NCBI RefSeq assembly: GCF_000381925.1
Contig: NZ_KB907308.1
Location: forward strand, 186,001 to 250,000
Length of the DNA: 64,000 nucleotides
From: Nocardia sp. BMG111209
GTDB taxonomy: Bacteria > Actinomycetota > Actinomycetes > Mycobacteriales > Mycobacteriaceae
Reading direction: 5' to 3'
Positions 49,855 through 58,491 of this stretch are shown in pieces; the stretch's first letter is position 1; every line of letters begins with the position of its first letter. Under the pieces are notes generated by a model. The model did not search any database, was not told the DNA's origin, and was given only the letters and a program-made list of their open reading frames with translations. Position numbers and translations under genes: made by a program.

Positions 49855-50625
49855 ATGACACGTACCCCCCACCCGCCCCGGAAACGGATCCTGATCACCG
49901 GCGCCAGTTCCGGCCTCGGCGCGGAGCTGGCGCGCCGATACGCCGCCGGCGGCCGCGACCTGGCCCTGTGCGCCCGGCGCGCCGACCTGCTGGACGCCCT
50001 GCGCGCCGAACTGCTGGCCGCGAATCCGGCGATCACGGTCACCGTCCACCCGCTCGACGTCACCGACGACGCGGCGGTGGGCACGACCTTCGAGGCCGCC
50101 GCCGCGGCCCACGGCGGGCTGGACCGGGTGATCGCCAACGCCGGGATCGGCAAGGGCGCGGCCATCGGCACCGGCCGGTCGCAGGTCAATCTGGACACCG
50201 CCCGCACGAATGTGCTGGGCACCCTGTCGCAGGCCGAGGCGGCGCTGTCGATCTTCCGGCGGCAGACGTACGGACATCTCGTGCTGGTATCCAGCATCAG
50301 CGCCGATCGCGGACTGCCGGGCAAGGCCGCCGCCTACTCCGCCAGCAAGGCGGCCGTCTCCGCCCTGGGCGAGGCGCTGGCCACCGAACTGCGCGGCAGC
50401 GCGATCGCCGTCACGACCCTGGTACCCGGTTATATCGCCACCGAGCTGTCCGCCGCGGCGGGTGCGAGCCGTGCGCTCACCGCCTCGCTGGACCAGGGAG
50501 TTTCCGCCATGGTCACGGCCATCGAACGCGAACCGGCCCGTGCAGCGCTGCCCGGGTTCCGCTGGCGGGTCATCGATACCGTGCTGCGGCACGCACCGCA
50601 TCGGCTCACCGATCGGATGGTGTAG
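49855..50625 (+). CDS. Short-chain dehydrogenase/reductase
   Basis: 256 residues. NAD(P)-binding TGASSGLGAELARRYA at 15-30, the NAG motif as VIANAGIGKGAAIGTG, the catalytic Ser in LVLVSSISADRGLPGK, and YSASKAA with the Tyr-x-x-x-Lys pair. This is a classical cytoplasmic SDR. The substrate is unknown. The C-terminal helix region (LDQGVSAMVTAIEREPARAA) lacks a membrane segment. Confidence 0.93.
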   Translation: MTRTPHPPRKRILITGASSGLGAELARRYAAGGRDLALCARRADLLDALRAELLAANPAITVTVHPLDVTDDAAVGTTFEAAAAAHGGLDRVIANAGIGKGAAIGTGRSQVNLDTARTNVLGTLSQAEAALSIFRRQTYGHLVLVSSISADRGLPGKAAAYSASKAAVSALGEALATELRGSAIAVTTLVPGYIATELSAAAGASRALTASLDQGVSAMVTAIEREPARAALPGFRWRVIDTVLRHAPHRLTDRMV

Positions 50626-50656
50626 GCGGCCGAAACCTCACCCGATCGCGACCGGA

Positions 50657-51064
50657 TCACTGCGCGGGGACGGCGGCCGGTCGCGACCGCAGCAGTCCGA
50701 TGCCCGCGCCGAGCGAGACGACGCCCATGCCGGCGGCCGCGGCGATGCCTTCCGGACCGTGCAGGAAGATTCCGGCGCACACGGCGACAACCAGGTTGAA
50801 CAGGAACAGGAACCACAGCGTCGGGCGGGCCGCCAGCCAGGAGCGCAGCGGTTCCTCGCGCATCACCAGCGGACCGGTCACCAGCGATACCGCCGTCCCG
50901 GCATAGGTGGCGATGTGCTGATACGGGTCCGGGAGTACGAATCCGGATCCGAGGCAGGCGGCGACCCCGGCGCCGAACAGGATCCGCAGCCCGATCGTGC
51001 GGACGCCGGACCGCGCCGTCGGGGCGGCCGGGGCTGTCTCGATGATGTCGGCAGTGTTGCGCAT
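50657..51064 (-). CDS. Four-helix membrane protein upstream of the NarL system
   Basis: 135 residues from ATG 51064. Four hydrophobic segments: RTIGLRILFGAGVAACLGSG, a second around YQHIATYAGTAVSLVTGPLV, LWFLFLFNLVVAVCAGIFLH and GMGVVSLGAGIGLLRSR. The layout resembles small integral membrane proteins whose genes are often controlled by the adjacent two-component system. It is divergent from the kinase with a 26-bp palindrome between them, so it is a likely target. Confidence 0.7.
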   Translation of the reverse strand: MRNTADIIETAPAAPTARSGVRTIGLRILFGAGVAACLGSGFVLPDPYQHIATYAGTAVSLVTGPLVMREEPLRSWLAARPTLWFLFLFNLVVAVCAGIFLHGPEGIAAAAGMGVVSLGAGIGLLRSRPAAVPAQ

Positions 51065-51168
51065 GGCGGGAATTCCTCGTGGTCGGCGCCATCCCGGAGC
51101 GGATGCCGCATGGTGTCTTCGACGATGCCGTCGCGGCCGCGCCGCCACGAGGGGGTGCGAACCCGGAC

Positions 51169-51194
51169 CGGGGGTGTAGCCGGCTACACCCCCG
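51169..51194. promoter_or_regulatory. 26-bp perfect palindrome in the divergent control region
   Basis: Half-site CGGGGGTGTAGCC followed directly by its complement GGCTACACCCCCG, 53 bp upstream of the kinase start (51247) and 105 bp upstream of the divergent membrane gene (51064). Its size and position make it a strong candidate operator of the adjacent response regulator. Confidence 0.75.
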
Positions 51195-51246
51195 CAGTGG
51201 ATTCGGCACGACCGCGCGCGGCCGACCGGCGATTTAAGGTGACATC

Positions 51247-52410
51247 ATGCGAGCAACCGTCCGGCAAGCAGCGCGGGCCTCGGCGTATCTGGTCCGGGCC
51301 CTGGCGCTGGCGTTCGGATGCGTGCTGTTCGTGACGGTACTGCTGCTGACCGTCGTGGGAGCCGTCACCGTCGTCGGCCTCGGGCTCCTGCCGGAGACGG
51401 TGCTGCTGATCCGCCGGATCGCCGGCACCAAACGCCGCTGGGTGCAGGCCCGCACCGGCCGGGCCCTGCCCGAGGCGTATCTGCCGATCGACCCGCCACT
51501 GCGCGACAGCCTGCGCGCGATCCGCCGCGATCCGTGCACCTACGGCGATCTGCGCTGGCTGCTCGCCCACTACCTCTACGGTTTTCTCGGCCTGGCCGCC
51601 GTCCCGCTCTGGCCGATCGGCCTCGTGGTCGACGGGGTGTGGTGCGGGCTGCTGGGCCGGACCGCGCTGGTACTCCCCCTGATCGATCGGCTCGCCGAGC
51701 TGGACACCCGCTGGTCGGTGGCACTGCTGCGGCCGCCGCCGAAAGCGCTTCTGGCCGAACGGGTTCAGGAGCTCACTGCCACACGGGCCGGGGCCGTCGC
51801 CGCGCACGGGGCCGAGTTGCGCCGGATCGAACGGGATCTGCACGACGGCACCCAGGCGCGGCTGGTGGCCCTGTCGATGCGAATCGGCTTGGCGCGCCGC
51901 GCATTCGACACCGATCCGCAGGCCGCGCGCACCCTCCTCGACGACGCGCAGTCCCAGGCCGAGCAGGCGCTGGTGGAACTGCGGCACGTCGTGCGCGGCA
52001 TCCATCCGCCGATCCTCACCGACCGCGGCCTGTCCGGCGCGGTCCGGGCCCTCGCGGCCGGTAGCGGGCTGACGGTCACCGTGGACGCCGACGAACTCGA
52101 CGATCCGCCCCGGGCCCCGGCGGCCGTGGAGGCGGCAGCGTATTACGTTGTGGCCGAGGCACTCACGAACGCGGCCAAATACAGTGGCGGCGAACGCGCC
52201 GAGGTCCGCCTGACCCGTACCCGTACCGGCGTGCGGGTACTGGTCCGCGACGAGGGCGACGGCGGGGCCCATCTCCCCGACGCGGGTGAGACCGGCTCGG
52301 GCCTGCTGGGGATTCGCCGCCGCGTCGCGGCCCTCGACGGGACGTTCACGCTGACCAGCCCCGTAGGGGGACCGACCTGTATCGAAGCGGAGTTGCCGTG
52401 CGTGTGGTGA
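51247..52410 (+). CDS. Sensor histidine kinase (NarL-type, HisKA_3)
   Basis: 387 residues. Membrane helices at ~18-60 and ~110-140 flank a short sensor. The HisKA_3 domain with LRRIERDLHDGTQARLVALS places the phosphorylated His at 199. The ATPase region contains VVAEALTNAAKYSGG and VRDEGDGGAHLPDAGETGSG with LLGIRRRVAAL. The next gene, the response regulator, overlaps by 13 bp. It is the membrane sensor of the downstream NarL regulator. Confidence 0.93.
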   Translation: MRATVRQAARASAYLVRALALAFGCVLFVTVLLLTVVGAVTVVGLGLLPETVLLIRRIAGTKRRWVQARTGRALPEAYLPIDPPLRDSLRAIRRDPCTYGDLRWLLAHYLYGFLGLAAVPLWPIGLVVDGVWCGLLGRTALVLPLIDRLAELDTRWSVALLRPPPKALLAERVQELTATRAGAVAAHGAELRRIERDLHDGTQARLVALSMRIGLARRAFDTDPQAARTLLDDAQSQAEQALVELRHVVRGIHPPILTDRGLSGAVRALAAGSGLTVTVDADELDDPPRAPAAVEAAAYYVVAEALTNAAKYSGGERAEVRLTRTRTGVRVLVRDEGDGGAHLPDAGETGSGLLGIRRRVAALDGTFTLTSPVGGPTCIEAELPCVW

Positions 52411-53039
52411 TCGCCGAGGACAATGCCCTGTTGCGCGAGGGCCTGGTCCTGTTGCTGACCTCGGCCGGGCACGAGGTGGCGGCGGTCGCCGGCACCGGCC
52501 CGGAGATCCTGCCCGCCCTGCTCGCGCATCGTCCCGACGTGGCGGTACTCGACGTGCGGATGCCGCCCGGCTTCCGGGACGAGGGCCTGCGCGCCGCGCT
52601 GGACGCCCGGCGGCAGCTGCCCGGCCTGCCGATCCTGGTGTTGTCCCAGTATGTCGAACAGTCCTATGCCGCAGAGCTTCTCGGCGACGGGACCGGCGGT
52701 ATCGGCTATCTGCTCAAGGACCGGATCGGCCGCGTCGACGAATTCCTCGACGCCCTGGGCCGAGTCGCGGCCGGCGGCACCGCCCTGGATCCGGAGGTGG
52801 TGAGCGAGTTGCTCACTCGCCGCCGCGACTCCCCCGTGGATTCGCTCACTCCCCGGGAACGTGAGGTCCTGAAGCTGATGGCCGAGGGCCACGACAACAC
52901 CACCATCGCCGCGACCCTCTTCGTCACCGAGCGCGCGGTGAGCAAGCACATCGGCAACATCTTCCTGAAACTCGGCCTCCCACCGACGGATAGTGGACAC
53001 CGGCGGGTGCTGGCGGTCCTGGCGTATCTGAACGGGTGA
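52398..53039 (+). CDS. NarL/LuxR-family response regulator
   Basis: 213 residues from GTG 52398. The receiver has Asp52 as the phosphorylation site (VAVLDVRMP) and the conserved Lys in YLLKDRIG. The C-terminal LuxR HTH is LTPREREVLKLMAEGHDNTT with LFVTERAVSKHIGNIFLKLG. The 13-bp overlap with the kinase gene shows co-translation. The 26-bp palindrome is its likely binding site. Confidence 0.94.
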   Translation: MRVVIAEDNALLREGLVLLLTSAGHEVAAVAGTGPEILPALLAHRPDVAVLDVRMPPGFRDEGLRAALDARRQLPGLPILVLSQYVEQSYAAELLGDGTGGIGYLLKDRIGRVDEFLDALGRVAAGGTALDPEVVSELLTRRRDSPVDSLTPREREVLKLMAEGHDNTTIAATLFVTERAVSKHIGNIFLKLGLPPTDSGHRRVLAVLAYLNG

Positions 53040-53111
53040 GGTAGTCGGTGCGGCTCTGTCGGGCCCGGTTCGATCCTGCCGTCGGCGCCGCGACCGATGG
53101 ACGGCCGCCCG

Positions 53112-54476
53112 CTATCCGGGCGCCAATTTGCAGGTCTTGGTGACGGGATCCCAATACTGGTCCACGGTGCAGGACTGCGGGGTCGCCGGTTGCGGATTCG
53201 GCGCGGGGTTCGGGTTCGGGTTCGGGTTCGGCTGAGGTGCGGGACGATTCGGTTCGGGTTGCGGATCCGGTTGGGGCGGAGGTTGTTTCCGGTCGGGCTG
53301 GTGTACCGGGGGTTGCGGATTCGGTTGGGGCGGAGATTGTTTCCGGTCGGGCTGGTGCGCCGGGGGTTGCGGATCCGGTCCCGGCGGCGGTTGATTCAGA
53401 TTCTTCGCCGGTGGCGGCTGATTCGGGTTCGGTCCCGGCGGCGGCTGATTCGGGCCCGGCGCGGGCGGCGGCTGATTCGGGACGGGTGCGGGTTGCGGCT
53501 GATTCGGGACGGGCGCAGGTGGATTCGGGGCGGGCTGCGGATTCGGAACGGGCTGCGGATTCGGCGGAGCGGCAGGGGGTTCCGGTACCGGTTGCGGACC
53601 GGCCGCGGGCGGTGCCGGATTCGGCACCGGTGGTGAATCCTGTTCCCCTGGGGACTGATTCGGCTGCGGAGCGCCCGGCATCACCGAGGGTGGCGGCGGT
53701 GCCCCGACACCCGAGGCGGGCGGTGCAGCCACACGGGAAGTCGGCGGTGGGACCGCGCCGGATGTCGGCGGTCGGGTCGGTGTCGGCGCGAGACCCGGGG
53801 TGGGAGCGGCGGGTTCGACCGCGGCAGGTGGTGTCTGCGGAGCGTGACCCGACAGCGCGAGTGCGGAGGCCGCGACGGCGGCGGTCGCGAGCAGCGCGGC
53901 GGCGGCGAAGACCACGAAGGCGATGCGCAAGCGCCTGCGGCGGTCCGGTGGGCGGGGAAATCCGAATCGGTCGTAGGGCCCGGCACGCTCCGATTCGGGG
54001 GACGGCCCACCGGCCGGACGGGTCTCGGCGACCAAGCGGACCGCGTCGTCCGCACGCGCCCGTCCGGCCGGAATGAGCAGGGGGACAACGGCGATCAGCT
54101 CGGCCGGACGCACACGGCGGGCCTCACCGGCCGCACAGACCGAGCACTGACGGACGTGCCGGTTCACGCGCCGGGTGAGAACGGTGAACTCATCATCGGC
54201 CGTGTCGACCACACCGGCCAGGTCGGCGCATTCGCCGGTGCCCTCCCCTGCGATCATCACGGCGGAGGCACCGGCCACGAGATTCTCCTGAGCGCGCATC
54301 AGCAGTCGCCCTGCCCGGCCCTCGGGGATACGGAATACGTCAGCGACTTCGGCGATCGAAAGTCGATGCTGGTGAACGAGTTCCAGTGCGTCCCGCTCAT
54401 CCGGTGCGAGATGGTCCAGTGCTTGTCGGACCGATGCGATGGTTCCCGCCTCGTGCGGCCGGGCATCGCCGGTCAC
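53112..54476 (-). CDS. Sigma region-4 / zinc-finger / membrane protein with proline-rich surface tail
   Basis: 454 residues from GTG 54476. Residues ~14-65 match ECF sigma region 4 (LDHLAPDERDALELVHQHRL, then IAEVADVFRIPEGRAGRLLM). An anti-sigma-like zinc motif follows, with His107, Cys111 and Cys114 (HVRQCSVC). One membrane helix (~184-208) leads to a Pro/Asn/Gln-rich extracellular stretch of ~220 residues (repeats of PNPQPP and PNQPPP) and a C-terminal loop with Cys436 and Cys449 (SCTVDQYWDPVTKTC). Sigma region 2 is absent and is encoded by the preceding gene, which overlaps by four bases (GTGA). It is probably a membrane-held transcription factor controlled from the cell surface. Confidence 0.8.
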   Translation of the reverse strand: MTGDARPHEAGTIASVRQALDHLAPDERDALELVHQHRLSIAEVADVFRIPEGRAGRLLMRAQENLVAGASAVMIAGEGTGECADLAGVVDTADDEFTVLTRRVNRHVRQCSVCAAGEARRVRPAELIAVVPLLIPAGRARADDAVRLVAETRPAGGPSPESERAGPYDRFGFPRPPDRRRRLRIAFVVFAAAALLATAAVAASALALSGHAPQTPPAAVEPAAPTPGLAPTPTRPPTSGAVPPPTSRVAAPPASGVGAPPPPSVMPGAPQPNQSPGEQDSPPVPNPAPPAAGPQPVPEPPAAPPNPQPVPNPQPAPNPPAPVPNQPQPAPVPNQPPPAPGPNQPPPGPNPNQPPPAKNLNQPPPGPDPQPPAHQPDRKQSPPQPNPQPPVHQPDRKQPPPQPDPQPEPNRPAPQPNPNPNPNPAPNPQPATPQSCTVDQYWDPVTKTCKLAPG

Positions 54477-54844
54477 CCAGCCTCCCCCGCACCGGATATT
54501 TGGCGCCCCGGTTCGTCACTCTCGGTGCGGGCGAGGTTGTTCGGCAGGGAATCAGCACCGGTTCCGGTGCCGAGCCGGCGACGGCATTCGTTGCGGGCGA
54601 TCGCGAACAGCCAGGCGCGCAACGCCTCGGGCTCACGGAGGTGAACCATCCGGGACCACGCGGTCAGCATCGTATGGTGCACCACGTCGTCGGCTTCGTC
54701 GTATTCGCCGAGCCGGCTCACGCAGTAAGCGTGCAGTGCGGGGGCGTATTCGGTGTGGAGGTCGCGCAGTCCGTCGAGATCACCGGCACGAAGCCGTTGC
54801 ACGAGTTCATGATCCGGCTGCGGTGGCGACGATACGTCGGTCAT
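54473..54844 (-). CDS. ECF sigma factor region 2-only protein
   Basis: 123 residues. Sigma-70 region 2 is complete: LVQRLRAGDLDGLRDLHTEY, YCVSRLGEYDEADDVVHHTM and LTAWSRMVHLREPEALRAWL, then FAIARNECRRRLG. The protein then ends without region 4. Its 3' end overlaps the start of the region-4/membrane gene (GTGA), and its ATG overlaps the STAND gene stop (ATGA). The two halves would make a normal ECF sigma if combined. A single indel would fuse them, so this is either a recent split or a programmed arrangement. Confidence 0.85.
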   Translation of the reverse strand: MTDVSSPPQPDHELVQRLRAGDLDGLRDLHTEYAPALHAYCVSRLGEYDEADDVVHHTMLTAWSRMVHLREPEALRAWLFAIARNECRRRLGTGTGADSLPNNLARTESDEPGRQISGAGEAG

Positions 54845-57810
54845 GGATTACTGCTCCTGGCGAGATACCGTGCGGCGCGGTCGGCTTCGGGTGAGCCGAG
54901 GCCGCGGTAGATGGTGACGGCCTCCGCCAAGTGGCGGGCCGCGGTGGTGCGATCGCCGCCGATGGTCCGGCAGCGAGCGGATCCTTCGAGCGCGTGCGCC
55001 CGTTCGAGTCGGTGGTGGATGTGGTCGGCCGCCGCGAGCGCATCGGTGAACGTCCGCAGTGCTTCGGATCGCCGGCCCGCCTCGAGCAGCAGCCAGCCGA
55101 TCCCGTTGAGCGTTTCGACGTCGCCGACTCGATTGCCGATCCGGCGGTACAGATCCCGCGCCTGCGTCAGCAGTTCGGTCGCGTCGTCGTAATTCCCGGC
55201 GTTGCGGTGCACGCGGGCCAGCGCGGCGAGGGTTTCGGCCTCGCCGCGGCGATGGCCGAGTTCCCGGAAGAGGTCCAGGGCGTCCCGGTGCAGTCGCGCG
55301 GCCCGTGTGCCGAAATCCTCGTCGCCCTCACACACCAGGCCGAGGCCGGTCAGGGCTTTCGCCTCGCCCAACCGGCTGCCGAGCTCCCGGAAGATCTCGA
55401 GCGCCTGCCGATGCAGCTGTTCGGCTACCCCATTGTGCCCCTGCGTCATTCGCACGGCGCCGAGGTTGCCGAGCGCATCGGCCACACCGAGCCGGTTGCC
55501 GATCTCCTCGAATATCGTCAGTGCCCGCTGATGCAGCTCGCCGGCCCGGTCGTGCTGTCCGATGCTCTCGTAGACCAGACCGAGGTTGAGCAGAGTTTCG
55601 GCCTCGCCCAGCCGATTTCCGGATTCCCGGAAGATCGCCGACGCGTGCTGATGCCGGTGAACCGCCTCGACGAAGTCACCGGTTCGCCACTGCGCCATCC
55701 CGTATGCGGTGAGCGCGTCGGCCTCGGCGAGGCGGTTACCGAGTCGGCGGTAAATATCCGCGGCCTGCTGGTGCAACGCTGTGGCATCGTCGCGGCGGCC
55801 CTCGATGTGGAGCAGCAGACCCAGATCGCGCAGCGTATTCGCCTCGCCGAGTGGGTTTTCCAGGGTCCGGTAGCTGTTCGCCGCTTGCCGGAGCAGGTCG
55901 ATCGCATCGCGGTGGTCTCCGGTCGACTGGCGCAGCGTGCCGAGCGCGGCGAGCGTATGGGCCTCGCCGAGCCGATCACCGATCTCCCGGTAGATCTCCC
56001 CGGCCTCGGCCAGCAGGTCCGCGGCCCGGCGGTACTCCCCGGCCGCCTGATGGACGCCACCGAGCCGCCGCACAGTGTGGGCCTCACCCAACCGATTGCC
56101 CAGTTCCCGGTAGCGGGCGCGGGCACACTGCTGCGAATCCGCCGCTGCCGCATAGTCGCCGACGTTCTCGCTCATCAATCCCAGATCGCTGTGCACGGCG
56201 GCCTCGTGCAGCCGATCGCCGCGCCGCCGGAAGACCGCGAGCGCCATCCGGAACGCATCGCGCGCCGGGAGGTGGTCGCCGAGCAGGTTGTGTACCCGGC
56301 CGAGATTCGTCCGAGCGTGGGCCGCGCCGACCTCGTCGCCGAGCCGAACGGCCGCCTCGGCCGCGCGCTCGTGCAGGGAGCGGGCCTGCTGCCACGGTCC
56401 GTCGAGTATCAGCAGTTCGGCCAGATGCTCGGTGAGTGCGACCGTGCGAGCGGAATCCGTTGTGGCGCAATACTCCAGACAGGCGAGCAGATTCGCGCGT
56501 TCGCGGCGCAGCCACCGCAGCGCCGCCGCATCGTCGGCGAATACGGTGTCGCCACCGGTCACCGGCGTCCCGGTGGGACGAGTCCGGCCGGACAACCACC
56601 GATCGGCGTCGGCGGCGGTCCGCTGATAGTGATCCAGCAGCCGGTCGACGGCAATCACGTTGTCGGCGTTGGCATTCGATTCGGCGAGTGTGCGCGCGTA
56701 CCCGCGGAGCAGATCGTGCAGCCGGTACCGGCCGCGACCGGTCTCCTGGAGCAGGTGATCGGTGTAGAGGGCATCGAGTTCACGCCGCGCTGTCCGCCGG
56801 TCCACTCCGGCCAGCGCGGCGACCGCGTCCGGTTCCAGATCGGGGCCGGGGTGAAGTCCCGAGCGGCAGAACAACAGTCGCCGCTCGGGCGGTAGATCCC
56901 GGTACGAGAGATCGAAGGCGGCCCGCACGGCCGGTTCGTCGGGGCTGTCCACCACGGACAGCCGATCCGTTTCCGCCGCGAGTTCCGCGGCCAGATCTTC
57001 GAGATCCTCGACCGTCCAGTGCGGATGGTGGGCCACCCGGCCGGCCACCAATCCGACTGCCAGCGGCAGATATCCGCACAATCCGGCGGTGCGCGCGACG
57101 ATCTCGCGGATACCGTCCGGATCACGACCGGCGACGGTACAGAACAGCGCCTCGGCGGCTTGCGGCCCGAGGACGGCCAGGGATATCGGCCACATATCCG
57201 GCAGCAACAGCCGGCGGCGGCTGGTGACCACGGTCAGGCAGCCGTCCCCGCTCGGCAGCAACGGTTCCACCTGACCGCGGTTCGCCGCGTCGTCCAGCAC
57301 CAGCAGGGTTCTGGTCCCGGACAACAGATTCCGCCACAGGCTGCGGCGGCCGGTCGGGGTCGGCGGAATATCGGCAGCGTCCACCCCCAGCGCGGCCAGC
57401 ATCTCCGCCAGTACCTCCGCCGGATCCGCCGGCCGCCGGCCCGGGGTGTGACCGTGCAGATCGATGAAGTACTGCCCGTCGGGAAACCGCTCGGCCAGCG
57501 CATGCGCTGCGCGGACCGCCAAGGCGGTCTTCCCGACCCCCGGCATACCGTCGATCGCGCAGATCGGCACCCGCCGCGGCGGCCCGGTCACGTCGAGAAT
57601 CTCCCGGAGCTCCCGGTCCCGGCCCACGAGGACGCGTGGCCCGCCCGGCAGATTGGTGATGACCGGCTCCCGTGGCGGCCGCGGTGCCTCCCGCCAGGAG
57701 ATGTTCACCCCACCGTGAACATCTCCGCCGATGTCGACCTGGTTCGCGTGATCCTTCGCGAGATGTACCGCCGGCGCGGTGCGGCCGGCCGTACTACGAG
57801 ACGTTTCCAC
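54841..57810 (-). CDS. NB-ARC / TPR STAND protein (AfsR-like without DNA-binding domain)
   Basis: 989 residues. NB-ARC core: P-loop CAIDGMPGVGKTALAV (Gly88-Thr95), Walker B LLVLDDAANRGQVEPLLPSG near 170, and the LPLAVG block GYLPLAVGLVAGRV near 250. About twelve TPR units follow (470-980), each with the GDYAAAADSQQCARARYREL-like pattern. The N-terminus has VDIGGDVHGGVNISW, a short beta motif frequent in actinobacterial STAND proteins. There is no SARP or LuxR domain, so the output is likely the two downstream sigma-part proteins, overlapping by four bases. A ligand-triggered ATPase gating a sigma factor is the most direct reading. Confidence 0.9.
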   Translation of the reverse strand: METSRSTAGRTAPAVHLAKDHANQVDIGGDVHGGVNISWREAPRPPREPVITNLPGGPRVLVGRDRELREILDVTGPPRRVPICAIDGMPGVGKTALAVRAAHALAERFPDGQYFIDLHGHTPGRRPADPAEVLAEMLAALGVDAADIPPTPTGRRSLWRNLLSGTRTLLVLDDAANRGQVEPLLPSGDGCLTVVTSRRRLLLPDMWPISLAVLGPQAAEALFCTVAGRDPDGIREIVARTAGLCGYLPLAVGLVAGRVAHHPHWTVEDLEDLAAELAAETDRLSVVDSPDEPAVRAAFDLSYRDLPPERRLLFCRSGLHPGPDLEPDAVAALAGVDRRTARRELDALYTDHLLQETGRGRYRLHDLLRGYARTLAESNANADNVIAVDRLLDHYQRTAADADRWLSGRTRPTGTPVTGGDTVFADDAAALRWLRRERANLLACLEYCATTDSARTVALTEHLAELLILDGPWQQARSLHERAAEAAVRLGDEVGAAHARTNLGRVHNLLGDHLPARDAFRMALAVFRRRGDRLHEAAVHSDLGLMSENVGDYAAAADSQQCARARYRELGNRLGEAHTVRRLGGVHQAAGEYRRAADLLAEAGEIYREIGDRLGEAHTLAALGTLRQSTGDHRDAIDLLRQAANSYRTLENPLGEANTLRDLGLLLHIEGRRDDATALHQQAADIYRRLGNRLAEADALTAYGMAQWRTGDFVEAVHRHQHASAIFRESGNRLGEAETLLNLGLVYESIGQHDRAGELHQRALTIFEEIGNRLGVADALGNLGAVRMTQGHNGVAEQLHRQALEIFRELGSRLGEAKALTGLGLVCEGDEDFGTRAARLHRDALDLFRELGHRRGEAETLAALARVHRNAGNYDDATELLTQARDLYRRIGNRVGDVETLNGIGWLLLEAGRRSEALRTFTDALAAADHIHHRLERAHALEGSARCRTIGGDRTTAARHLAEAVTIYRGLGSPEADRAARYLARSSNP

Positions 57811-57846
57811 GGTCAGAGGTGCAGACCGGCCATGACCCTCGCTCCG

Positions 57847-58290
57847 CTACAGGCACACCGAGCCGAGGTTGATGCCGGTACCGACATCGACGGTGGTGTG
57901 GTCGGCGGAGCCGTCACCGGTGTAGGTGGCGGTCAGGACATGAGTCCCGGTCGTGGCCGGATGCCATTCGAACGCGGCGACGACGGTCGCGCCGGTCGGG
58001 GTGGTGGTCTGCACCGTGGCGAGGACGATGCCCAGTGTGGTCGTGCCGTCCCCGAACAACACCGCGCCCGGGGAGCCGCCGTTCGCGGCGAGGTCGACGC
58101 CGGTCACGGTCGCCGTCACCGTCGCGGGGCAGGCGGTCGATGCCCGCCCGGACAGCGTCACCGTGGTCGTCGCGGCCCCGGCCACGCCCGGCGCACTCAA
58201 CGCCACGATCGCCGCCACGACCAGCGCGGTGCGCGCGGACCCCGCCCGCAGCCGCCGACCGACCGGACCGAATCCTTTGATAGACAACAT
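57847..58290 (-). CDS. Secreted Ig-like domain protein
   Basis: 147 residues from ATG 58290, with AGGAGCT. A signal peptide with ARTALVVAAIVALSAPGVAG is cut near AGA/ATT. The mature part is one beta-sandwich (Big_3_5-like): ACPATVTATVTGVDLAANGG and FEWHPATTGTHVLTATYTGD. Two cysteines near each end could form a disulfide. It is probably cell-surface or secreted. Function unknown. Confidence 0.8.
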   Translation of the reverse strand: MLSIKGFGPVGRRLRAGSARTALVVAAIVALSAPGVAGAATTTVTLSGRASTACPATVTATVTGVDLAANGGSPGAVLFGDGTTTLGIVLATVQTTTPTGATVVAAFEWHPATTGTHVLTATYTGDGSADHTTVDVGTGINLGSVCL

Positions 58291-58365
58291 CTTCAGCTCC
58301 TGACCTGTCCCAGCCCCGGCACCACGACCAGTGTCGGGTCGATCCGCGGCGGTGTCGAAGTCGGC

Positions 58366-58387
58366 GTGCCTATGCCGGTATAGGCAC
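58366..58387. promoter_or_regulatory. Inverted repeat upstream of the LysR gene
   Basis: GTGCCTAT-GCCGGT-ATAGGCAC, in the divergent region between the Ig-like protein and LysR. LysR regulators often bind such sites next to divergent promoters. Confidence 0.5.
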
Positions 58388-58491
58388 AACCGATCGACCG
58401 CGGACCCGGAAAACGCCGACTGTCGCCGGAATCCGGTGTAGGGGATACTGGGCCGAGCGGGGCACATCGCCACGAGGGGAATCGAAAAATC

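Noticed and set aside
53041..53100. GGTTCGATCC motif resembling a tRNA T-loop
   Set aside because: No anticodon arm, D-arm or complementary acceptor ends can be paired around it; it lies in a short intergenic stretch.
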